A DNA stretch of 20,552 nt from an uncultured Oscillospiraceae bacterium (GTDB lineage Bacteria > Bacillota > Clostridia > Oscillospirales > Oscillospiraceae): the NCBI GenBank assembly GCA_900769995.1, contig CAAGIT010000016.1, forward strand, positions 1 to 20,552, given 5' to 3'. This document shows, piece after piece, positions 8,850 to 14,219 of this stretch. Position numbers and translations under genes: made by a program. The notes under the pieces are model-generated. The model was not told the origin of the DNA. It was given only the letters and a program-made list of their open reading frames with translations, and did no database searches. The stretch's first letter is position 1. Each line of letters opens with the position of its first letter.

Positions 8850-9880
8850 AAACACAATTACTCCGCACAGACCGTCCTTCGGATATTGCCCTTGCCGCCG
8901 CGCTGATTCGCGATGGAAAGCTCGTTGCCATACCGACGGAAACCGTCTATGGTTTGGGCGCAAACGGCTTGAACGAAGAAGCGGTACTGCATATTTTTGA
9001 AGCAAAAGGCCGGCCGCAGGACAATCCGCTGATTCTGCACATCTCCGAACCAAAGGAGCTGGAAAAATACTGCCATGACATTCCCGCGCAGGCATGGTTG
9101 TTGGCGGAGCGATTCTGGCCGGGGCCTCTGACGATCGTGCTGCCGGTCAGGGATGTTGTTCCCAAACGCACGACCGCGAATTTAGATACCGTTGCCATAC
9201 GTTGCCCGAAAACCGAAGCAACACGCGAGCTGATCCGTTTGGCGGGCGTGCCCGTTGCAGCACCGTCCGCAAACCGTTCCGGCAAGCCCTCGACCACGAC
9301 CGCGCAGCACGTCCTGCACGATATGGACGGGCGTATTGATGCGATATTAGATGGCGGCGCTTGTGAGGTCGGTGTGGAATCGACCATCGTCGATCTGACC
9401 GGTGAACGCCCGAGGCTGCTCCGTCCCGGCAAGGTGACCCCGGAGGAATTGGCTGCGGTTTTGGGTGAGCTGGAGATTGATCGGGCAATCGTCGGACAAA
9501 TTGACAATGACGCGGTTGTGCGCGCTCCGGGCATGAAATATAAGCATTATGCGCCGCAGGCCGAGGTTCGGATTATCGCCGGCTCCGCAGAGGAGGCCTC
9601 GCGTTATATCCACGCACACTTCTCCGACGGCGATGCTGTCCTGTGCTTTGACGAGGAATTACGGCTGTTTCAGGATTGCAGCCCCATCTCCTACGGGAGC
9701 AAGCACGATCTTGATTCTCTCTCCGCCGGGCTGTTTGCCGCCTTGCGCGAATTGGATCGTCCGGAAATTCACAATGTGTTTGCCCGTTGTCCCGAGGGTG
9801 GCGGCGTTGCCTACGCGATTGCAAACCGTCTGAAAAAGGCTGCTGCGTTCCGTATCATCAACGCCGAGGTGACCCCATGA
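8846..9880 (+). CDS. Threonylcarbamoyl-AMP synthase, Sua5 type
   Basis: Makes threonylcarbamoyl-AMP from threonine, bicarbonate and ATP, the first step of the t6A37 modification of ANN-decoding tRNAs. The 344 residues indicate the long Sua5 type rather than the short TsaC type. The N-terminal YrdC domain shows PTETVYGLG (30-38), KGRPQDNPL, VAAPSANRSGKPS and VGVESTIVD. The linker APGMKYKHYAP and a C-terminal Sua5 domain follow. Its ATGA overlaps with prfA upstream and with coaE downstream suggest coupled translation. Family members in Firmicutes are named ywlC, tsaC or sua5. Confidence 0.94.
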   Translation: MKTQLLRTDRPSDIALAAALIRDGKLVAIPTETVYGLGANGLNEEAVLHIFEAKGRPQDNPLILHISEPKELEKYCHDIPAQAWLLAERFWPGPLTIVLPVRDVVPKRTTANLDTVAIRCPKTEATRELIRLAGVPVAAPSANRSGKPSTTTAQHVLHDMDGRIDAILDGGACEVGVESTIVDLTGERPRLLRPGKVTPEELAAVLGELEIDRAIVGQIDNDAVVRAPGMKYKHYAPQAEVRIIAGSAEEASRYIHAHFSDGDAVLCFDEELRLFQDCSPISYGSKHDLDSLSAGLFAALRELDRPEIHNVFARCPEGGGVAYAIANRLKKAAAFRIINAEVTP

Positions 9881-11853
9881 AGATTGTAGGGATTACCGGC
9901 GGCAGCGGGAGCGGAAAAACCACCCTGCTGAACGTCGTAAAGCAGCATGGCGGACTTTGCATCGACTGCGACGAATTGTACCATCACTTGCTTGAAACGG
10001 ATGAGGCAATGCTTGCTGAACTGTCCGAACGGTTTCCGGCAGCATTTATCTCCGGCGTGCTCGACCGAAAGAAGCTGGGTAAAATCGTTTTTGCCGACGC
10101 AGCCGCCCTGCTTGATCTCAACAAAATCACGCACGCGGTCGTACTTCGCGAAGTAAAGCGCATACTGAGCGAATCGGACGACCCGCTCGCGGCGATTGAT
10201 GCCATAGGGCTGATGGAGGGCGGCTTGGGCGACTTATGTGATGTCACAGTCGCCGTTACCGCGCCAAAAGAGTTCCGCATAGAACGGTTGATGCAGCGGG
10301 AGGGTATCTCGCGCGCATACGCAACCGCCCGCATCGAAGCGCAAAAAAGCGATGCTGAATTCTCTGCAATGACGGAAGTTACCCTTTGCAACAACGGCAC
10401 GGCAGAGGAATTTACCAAAATTTGTGAGCAATTTCTGAAAGGAGTTATCATCATGGAGGAAAAGAAATACGAAAATCTGCGCAACGAACTGATGAACGCA
10501 CCGAAAAACGGCTATGACCGCATATCCGATGCCGATTTGGGGCAAATGGAAAGCTATTGCCGCGAGTATATCGACTTCATCAGCAAGTGCAAAATTGAGC
10601 GCGAGGCAGTGGACTGGACGGTTGCCGAGGCGGAAAAGCACGGCTTCAAGCCGCTTCCCGCACAGCCGACCGCACTCAAGCCCGGCGACCGCGTTTACCG
10701 CAAGGGTCACGGAAAGTGTGTCATCTTTGCGGTGATCGGCTCTGAACCGCTGAGCGAGGGTACGCACATCTGCGCCGCGCACATCGACTCTCCGCGTTTG
10801 GATCTGAAGCCCAATCCCCTGTACGAGGACAGCGAGCTTGCGTTCTTCCGCACCCACTACTACGGCGGCATCAAGAAATACCAGTGGACGACCACTCCCC
10901 TTGCACTGCACGGCGTGGTTGCCAAAAAGGACGGCACGGTCGTGAATATCACCGTTGGCGAGGACGAGAACGACCCCATCTTCTGCGTGACCGATCTGCT
11001 CATCCACCTGTCTGCCGACCAGATGAAAAAGACACTGGCAGAGGGTGTAACCGGCGAGAATCTCCGTGTGCTGCTCGGCAGCAAACCCCTTGCCGGCGAC
11101 GAGGGTGCAGACCGCATCCGCTTTGCGATCCTGTACCTGCTGAATCAGAAGTACGGCATCACCGAAGAAGACTTCCTCTCCGCCGAGCTGACGATGGTTC
11201 CTGCCGGCAGAGCACGTGAGGTTGGCTTTGACCGCAGTCTGATCGCCGCCTACGGTCATGATGACCGTGTCTGCGCCTTTGCAGCTTTTAAGCCGCTGCT
11301 CGCTCTCGGCGTGCCGAAAAAGACCGCCGTCTGCGTCCTTGCGGACAAAGAGGAGGTCGGCTCCAATGGCGTTTCCGGTATGCAGAGCCAGTTCTTTGAG
11401 ACGTTTATGCACGATCTGTGCGAAAGCGGCTCCGTTGATCTCCGCCGTTGCTTTGAGAACTCGTTCTGCCTCTCCGCTGACGTAAGCAATGCCTACGATC
11501 CTCTCTACGGCGAAACCTGTGAACGCAGCAACAACACCAAGATCAACTACGGCACCGGCATCTTCAAGTACACCGGCGCTCGCGGCAAGTCCGGTTCCTC
11601 CGATGCAGCCGCGGAAGTCATGGCATATGTCCGCCGCCTTTTCGCCGACAACGATGTGATTTGGCAGACGGGTGAGCTGGGCAAGGTCGATCAGGGCGGC
11701 GGCGGTACCGTGGCTTGCTATATGGCAAACCGCAATATCCCGACCGTCGATGCCGGCGTTCCTGTCCTGTCGATGCACGCCCCGATGGAACTGGTCTCCA
11801 AGCTCGACACCTATATGACCTACAAGGGCATGAAAGTATTCTACGAAGATTGA
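9877..11853 (+). CDS. coaE: Dephospho-CoA kinase, in-frame fused to M18 aminopeptidase
   Basis: The first 192 codons (to about 10452) encode dephospho-CoA kinase, the last step of coenzyme A synthesis. The P-loop is GGSGSGKTT (8-16), then CIDCDELYHHLL, DRKKLGKIVFAD, KITHAVVLREV, an AIDAIGLMEGGL strand, and a lid/C-terminal part IERLMQREGISRAYATARI. The start is the ATG at 9877, which overlaps the Sua5 stop as ATGA and has GAGGTG upstream; the 30 extra codons of open frame upstream lie inside sua5. Family members normally stop near residue 190-200. Here the frame reads straight into the aminopeptidase, giving 658 codons. That can be a real bifunctional protein, read-through with internal re-initiation, or a lost stop or small indel in this assembly. 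Confidence 0.85.
   Translation: MKIVGITGGSGSGKTTLLNVVKQHGGLCIDCDELYHHLLETDEAMLAELSERFPAAFISGVLDRKKLGKIVFADAAALLDLNKITHAVVLREVKRILSESDDPLAAIDAIGLMEGGLGDLCDVTVAVTAPKEFRIERLMQREGISRAYATARIEAQKSDAEFSAMTEVTLCNNGTAEEFTKICEQFLKGVIIMEEKKYENLRNELMNAPKNGYDRISDADLGQMESYCREYIDFISKCKIEREAVDWTVAEAEKHGFKPLPAQPTALKPGDRVYRKGHGKCVIFAVIGSEPLSEGTHICAAHIDSPRLDLKPNPLYEDSELAFFRTHYYGGIKKYQWTTTPLALHGVVAKKDGTVVNITVGEDENDPIFCVTDLLIHLSADQMKKTLAEGVTGENLRVLLGSKPLAGDEGADRIRFAILYLLNQKYGITEEDFLSAELTMVPAGRAREVGFDRSLIAAYGHDDRVCAFAAFKPLLALGVPKKTAVCVLADKEEVGSNGVSGMQSQFFETFMHDLCESGSVDLRRCFENSFCLSADVSNAYDPLYGETCERSNNTKINYGTGIFKYTGARGKSGSSDAAAEVMAYVRRLFADNDVIWQTGELGKVDQGGGGTVACYMANRNIPTVDAGVPVLSMHAPMELVSKLDTYMTYKGMKVFYED
10438..10455 (+). 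promoter_or_regulatory. Ribosome-binding site and internal ATG of the aminopeptidase
   Basis: AAAGGAG followed by 8 nt and ATG at 10453, inside the coaE-aminopeptidase frame. A TGA just before it (in TTCTGAAAG) is out of frame by one base. This site is the main evidence that the two domains were, or still are, separately translated. Confidence 0.75.
10453..11853 (+). CDS. M18-family metalloaminopeptidase (internal-start product)
   Basis: Cytoplasmic zinc aminopeptidase of the M18 (aspartyl aminopeptidase / aminopeptidase I) family. From the ATG at 10453 it has 466 residues, a full family length. Ligands and catalytic residues by pattern: HID (His110, Asp112), GHDDR (Asp271), DKEEVGS (Glu300, Glu301), SADVSNAYDP (Asp343) and SMHAP (His442), with the typical C-terminal SMHAPMELVSKLDTYMTYKG. 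AAAGGAG lies 8 nt before this ATG, so independent translation is likely even though the coaE frame is open into it. In the 3' half of the frame, codons are strongly biased to C-ending forms, suggesting good expression. Two hairpins follow the stop. Confidence 0.9.
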   Translation: MEEKKYENLRNELMNAPKNGYDRISDADLGQMESYCREYIDFISKCKIEREAVDWTVAEAEKHGFKPLPAQPTALKPGDRVYRKGHGKCVIFAVIGSEPLSEGTHICAAHIDSPRLDLKPNPLYEDSELAFFRTHYYGGIKKYQWTTTPLALHGVVAKKDGTVVNITVGEDENDPIFCVTDLLIHLSADQMKKTLAEGVTGENLRVLLGSKPLAGDEGADRIRFAILYLLNQKYGITEEDFLSAELTMVPAGRAREVGFDRSLIAAYGHDDRVCAFAAFKPLLALGVPKKTAVCVLADKEEVGSNGVSGMQSQFFETFMHDLCESGSVDLRRCFENSFCLSADVSNAYDPLYGETCERSNNTKINYGTGIFKYTGARGKSGSSDAAAEVMAYVRRLFADNDVIWQTGELGKVDQGGGGTVACYMANRNIPTVDAGVPVLSMHAPMELVSKLDTYMTYKGMKVFYED

Positions 11854-11862
11854 TTATTTAGT

Positions 11863-11900
11863 AGCTCCGATTACAGCAATCGGAGCTGCTGATTCATTTT
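11863..11900 (+). terminator. Hairpin after the coaE-aminopeptidase frame
   Basis: AGCTCCGATT (11863-11872) pairs perfectly with AATCGGAGCT (11878-11887) around a 5-nt loop, 9 nt after the stop codon. The T tract is weak (TCATTTT, starting 7 nt past the stem), so it may act together with the next hairpin. Confidence 0.65.
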
Positions 11901-12010
11901 GATTCAATATATCGATATAGTGCTGGTTTTTCCACCAAACCAGCACTTTTCACATCAAATATTTTGCAGGCTTCACCTTCCGGCACACTCAACTTTTTGC
12001 TGAAGACTTT
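11894..12010 (-). other. Start-less 38-codon open stretch in the 360-base gap
   Basis: The gap 11854-12213 has no convincing gene. Three hairpins lie in it (11863-11887, 11919-11947, 12141-12173). Between them the minus strand holds a 38-codon stretch from the in-frame stop at 12013-12011 to the TGA at 11896-11894. It lacks a start codon with a ribosome-binding site but reads like protein (...LSVPEGEACKIFDVKSAG...LYRYIESK). In the same frame, upstream of that stop, another ~37 codons are open (...SDSVGIRLRKNLFEAPIQRQ). This could be the rotted end of a lost gene. I recognise no family, and chance is not excluded. Confidence 0.2.
11919..11950 (+). terminator. Second hairpin, perfect 11-bp stem
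   Basis: AGTGCTGGTTT (11919-11929) pairs with AAACCAGCACT (11937-11947) around a 7-nt loop, followed by TTT. It lies 32 nt past the first hairpin and may be a back-up terminator for the middle operon. Confidence 0.5.
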
Positions 12011-12135
12011 TCAGTCCCTTTGATTAACCAGAGAAATGCATAATACACACATTTGTCTCTGTATAGGTGCTTCAAATAAATTTTTGCGCAAACGAATACC
12101 TACAGAATCCGAGACTTCACGTCATCGGTTGTCGT

Positions 12136-12178
12136 AAAAACAGGTCAGGCGATATTTGAGAACGCCTGACCTGTTTGC
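12136..12178 (-). terminator. Terminator of the XRE repressor gene
   Basis: CAGGTCAGGCG (12141-12151) pairs with CGCCTGACCTG (12163-12173), an 11-bp stem with an 11-nt loop. Read on the minus strand, the stem is followed by TTTTT. It sits 40 nt past the stop of the XRE gene. On the plus strand only TTT follows, so it may be weakly bidirectional. Confidence 0.8.
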
Positions 12179-12213
12179 ACCTAATAAGCTCCATATTTTT
12201 ATTTCATTGTAGC

Positions 12214-12534
12214 TCAGGCAGGAAAGTGCTTTACCAACGATACCGCTTCATCGAGAAAAAACTCCTTTGCTTCATCGCTCATGGAATGAAACAGTTGAAG
12301 CAGGCGCTCATCAACATGATTGTATGCTTCCGGTTCAGAAGAATAACAAAGCAAATAATCTGTAGACACGTGAAAATACGCTGCAATCTGCTTCAGCACC
12401 GCATAGTCCGGTTCGCGTTGGTTATTCACATAGTTTCCGATGGTCGAAGACGCCAGACAAAGCTCCTTTGCAAGCTGTTTTTGCGTGATTCCCCGATCTT
12501 CAAGCAGTTGTTTTAGCACGTCTCCGTATTTCAT
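12214..12534 (-). CDS. XRE-family transcriptional repressor
   Basis: A 106-residue DNA-binding protein. The first ~65 residues form a Cro/CI-type HTH: ITQKQLAKELCLASSTIGNY (16-35) is the helix-turn-helix, and VNNQREPDYAVLKQIAAYF with VSTDYLLCYS continues the domain. The C-terminal ~40 residues are helical and acidic, perhaps for dimerisation; no peptidase or sensor domain is seen. AGGAGGT sits 5 nt before the ATG. It is divergent from the small envelope-protein cassette, and a palindrome overlaps the cassette's -35 box, so repression of that cassette is the simplest reading. This regulatory link is inferred. Confidence 0.85.
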   Translation of the reverse strand: MKYGDVLKQLLEDRGITQKQLAKELCLASSTIGNYVNNQREPDYAVLKQIAAYFHVSTDYLLCYSSEPEAYNHVDERLLQLFHSMSDEAKEFFLDEAVSLVKHFPA

Positions 12535-12598
12535 GGCTACCTCCTGATATTATAAACTGTAGACATCATACACGAACTGAAGCTTTGAACCCGCAAAA

Positions 12599-12613
12599 AA
12601 CACGATACGTGTT
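12599..12613 (+). promoter_or_regulatory. Candidate operator for the XRE repressor
   Basis: AACACG-ATA-CGTGTT is a perfect 6-bp dyad with a 3-nt centre. Its right arm overlaps the first two bases of the -35 box at 12612. A related half-site, TACACG, lies exactly 30 bp upstream (12569-12574), on roughly the same helix face. Position and symmetry fit a repressor site; the assignment to this XRE protein is inference. Confidence 0.55.
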
Positions 12614-12640
12614 GACATTATGCATATTGTGTGTTATTAT
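12612..12640 (+). promoter_or_regulatory. Promoter of the small envelope-protein cassette
   Basis: Consensus TTGACA (12612-12617), a 17-nt spacer, then TATTAT (12635-12640). The first ATG is 32 nt downstream, with AAGGAGG at 12661-12667. By sequence this is the closest to consensus of the promoters found in the window. Confidence 0.8.
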
Positions 12641-12672
12641 TATTTTGCCCATAAATAACGAAGGAGGACAGT

Positions 12673-12957
12673 ATGAAAAAGAAAATTGTGATTGCAATGC
12701 TTGCCGTATTGGTTGTGTGCTTTCTGGTCATGGGTATTGTGTTCGGAAAGGTGCAAGAAGCAAATCAGCCCGTCCAAGTTTACTCAGGATATATCGAAAA
12801 CGGGAAATTTGTGAGTTCAAATAACGGCGGTGTGATCGGAGGAAGCAAGGAAAAAGAAGCCTCCGCAAAAACGCTCAGCACGCTTTTCTACATACTGAGC
12901 GGTGTCAGCGGTGTCGGTCTTGTTGCATCAGTGCTTATGTGGAGGGATAAAGAATGA
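12673..12957 (+). CDS. Small two-helix membrane protein, unknown function
   Basis: 94 residues that I do not recognise. An N-terminal hydrophobic helix (about 5-25, after MKKK) precedes a ~40-residue polar segment with YSGYIENGKFVSSNNGGVIGG and a charged KEKEAS. A second hydrophobic helix (about 68-88) follows, ending in WRDKE. With positive charge before helix 1, both ends would be cytoplasmic and the middle loop outside. An uncleaved signal anchor or a cleaved signal peptide are both possible. AAGGAGG lies 5 nt before the ATG. First gene of the cassette; its stop overlaps the next start as ATGA, indicating coupled translation. Confidence 0.8.
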   Translation: MKKKIVIAMLAVLVVCFLVMGIVFGKVQEANQPVQVYSGYIENGKFVSSNNGGVIGGSKEKEASAKTLSTLFYILSGVSGVGLVASVLMWRDKE

Positions 12958-13286
12958 GAATCTCACAGTCAACAGCGTCCGGAGCGGGGACTTTTATCAT
13001 TGTTATGCTTTTTATCGTTCTGGCAATCGTAGTTGGCATAGTCATTTTCTTTCAGATCAAGCGAAGCCGCTTGCTGAATCAGGCGCCCCAAACAGTTACG
13101 GGAAGGGTGCTGCAAAAACATCCCACTGCAATGGGTGAGGAAGAGGTTCTTATGGAGCTGGAGGACGGAAGTCGTCAGCGCTATCGCATGATGAGTGGGA
13201 AACTTGTGATTTGCCCGGGCGATCATGGTGACTTTGAAATCCGTGGCGGTTTTGTTACGAGTTTTTCTCCGAGGAAACAGGTCTGA
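12954..13286 (+). CDS. Single-pass membrane protein with a small beta-rich domain (DUF2500-like)
   Basis: 110 residues: a transmembrane helix at about 13-34 ending in KRSR, then a ~70-residue soluble domain, probably cytoplasmic or surface-facing depending on topology. The pattern TVTGRVLQK...VLMELEDGSRQRYRM...GDHGDFEIRGGFVTSF resembles DUF2500-type small beta domains (G/A-x-V-x-K, a strand, DG, then GD-x-G). That resemblance is by eye and uncertain. It starts inside the preceding stop (ATGA) and is 22 nt upstream of the lipoprotein gene, so the three genes form one unit. Confidence 0.8.
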   Translation: MRISQSTASGAGTFIIVMLFIVLAIVVGIVIFFQIKRSRLLNQAPQTVTGRVLQKHPTAMGEEEVLMELEDGSRQRYRMMSGKLVICPGDHGDFEIRGGFVTSFSPRKQV

Positions 13287-13308
13287 ATCAGAAAGGAGGT
13301 TTATAGGC

Positions 13309-13671
13309 ATGAGCAAAAGAATCCTCGTAAAGGGATTGGCATTGGTGCTCTGCTTGATGACAATTCTGACGCTGTTTACCGGGTGTGGAGGTAGTCTGCC
13401 CGGCAAATGGATCATCAAGGACAAGACCCAATTAGAAACTGGCCAGGCGTACCGTTATTTGCCGTCGGAAATGGAATTCTTTAGCAGCGGCGATGGAACC
13501 TTTAACATCCCCTATTACAGGGGAGCTGAGGAGATCACATGGACAGCAGAGAACGGACGGCTGAAAGTTAGTTGTACGATGGTTTTTGATTATACTTACG
13601 ACTACAGTATCGATGGGACGGAATTAACGCTGACCTATCAAGATATGACCGCGGTGTACGTGCTGAAATAA
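13309..13671 (+). CDS. Small lipoprotein with a lipocalin-like/DUF5640-like fold pattern
   Basis: 120 residues from the ATG at 13309, chosen because AAAGGAGG (13292-13299) precedes it; the open frame extends 28 codons further upstream without such a site, into the previous gene. The signal sequence MSKRILVKG...LFTGCGG ends in a lipobox (FTG-C, Cys about 25), so it should be lipid-anchored on the outer membrane face. The mature part, about 95 residues, opens with GKW and has alternating strand-like segments (EITWTAENGRLKV, YDYSIDGTELTLTYQ) as in small lipocalin-like or DUF5640 proteins; that family link is tentative. Last gene of the cassette, followed by a strong terminator. Confidence 0.82.
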   Translation: MSKRILVKGLALVLCLMTILTLFTGCGGSLPGKWIIKDKTQLETGQAYRYLPSEMEFFSSGDGTFNIPYYRGAEEITWTAENGRLKVSCTMVFDYTYDYSIDGTELTLTYQDMTAVYVLK

Positions 13672-13688
13672 CGCATGAATCTGATATG

Positions 13689-13732
13689 ACATCCCCCTAT
13701 GCTCAGACAAGAGCCGTAGGGGGATGTTTTTC
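13689..13732 (+). terminator. Strong terminator of the small cassette
   Basis: ACATCCCCCTA (13689-13699) pairs with TAGGGGGATGT (13717-13727). An inner GCTC/GAGC stem tops it, and TTTTT follows. It lies 18 nt after the lipoprotein stop. Confidence 0.9.
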
Positions 13733-13786
13733 CCTGTCAGCAAGGTTTGAATCTATAGAGCTGCATAACCTTTTTTGAAAAATTTG

Positions 13787-13815
13787 TTGCACACACTCGG
13801 ATTCTGTAGTAGAAT
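13787..13815 (+). promoter_or_regulatory. Promoter upstream of the recD2 run
   Basis: TTGCAC (13787-13792), a 17-nt spacer, then TAGAAT (13810-13815). The start point would be near 13822, about 47 nt before the ATG at 13869. This supports that ATG over an upstream in-frame ATG at 13821. Confidence 0.65.
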
Positions 13816-13868
13816 ATAATGTGTACGTTTTGACTTGTCAGAACATAAACTGGTATGAGGTGAAGTTT

Positions 13869-14219
13869 ATGATGCTGACAGTTTTGATTGCAGTCTTAGC
13901 CGCCTGCGGGATTTTTTCCATCCTTTGGCTGCTCACGGATGCATTGACCGTTCCCCTGCCGGAGCAGGACGCGTATTATATCGTCCGTCTGCGCGGCGAT
14001 GCATCCACTGCGGCGCAGACCGTCAGAAGCTGCTTGCGGCTGCAAAAACGCGGACTGCGCGGACGTCTGATTTTTGTCGACTGCGGACTGTGCACAGAGG
14101 GACAAACAGCGGTTGAATTGCTGATCCGGCGTGAAGCACAGGCAGTGCTTTGTGCGCCATCGCAGGTTTGCGAAATGATACATTGGGAGTATGACGAATT
14201 TGGAGCAAGAGCTGATTAG
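13869..14219 (+). CDS. Membrane-anchored hypothetical protein upstream of recD2
   Basis: 116 residues from the ATG at 13869 (GAGGTG upstream; a second ATG follows directly). One N-terminal hydrophobic helix (about 2-24) is followed by a soluble ~90-residue domain: YYIVRLRGDASTAAQTVRSC, then GLRGRLIFVDCGLCTEGQTAVELL and a Cys-containing tail. The strand-helix-strand alternation suggests a small alpha/beta fold. The FVDCG segment with a preceding basic helix recalls the start of some nucleotide-sugar or Rossmann-like folds, but I cannot name a family. Its last 29 nt overlap the start of recD2, implying coupled expression. Confidence 0.72.
   Translation: MMLTVLIAVLAACGIFSILWLLTDALTVPLPEQDAYYIVRLRGDASTAAQTVRSCLRLQKRGLRGRLIFVDCGLCTEGQTAVELLIRREAQAVLCAPSQVCEMIHWEYDEFGARAD

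Noticed and set aside
10234..11778. A 514-codon open frame on the minus strand
   Set aside because: Antisense of the coaE-aminopeptidase frame, whose motifs are unmistakable; the minus-strand product resembles nothing.
12549..12554. A perfect TATAAT on the minus strand as the -10 box of the XRE gene
   Set aside because: It sits only 4 nt from the Shine-Dalgarno, so transcription would start within it; no good -35 box lies 16-18 nt upstream either. The true promoter of this gene was not found.
13225..13308. A 28-residue N-terminal extension of the lipoprotein
   Set aside because: It overlaps the previous gene, lacks a ribosome-binding site and would bury the signal peptide; AAAGGAGG supports ATG 13309.
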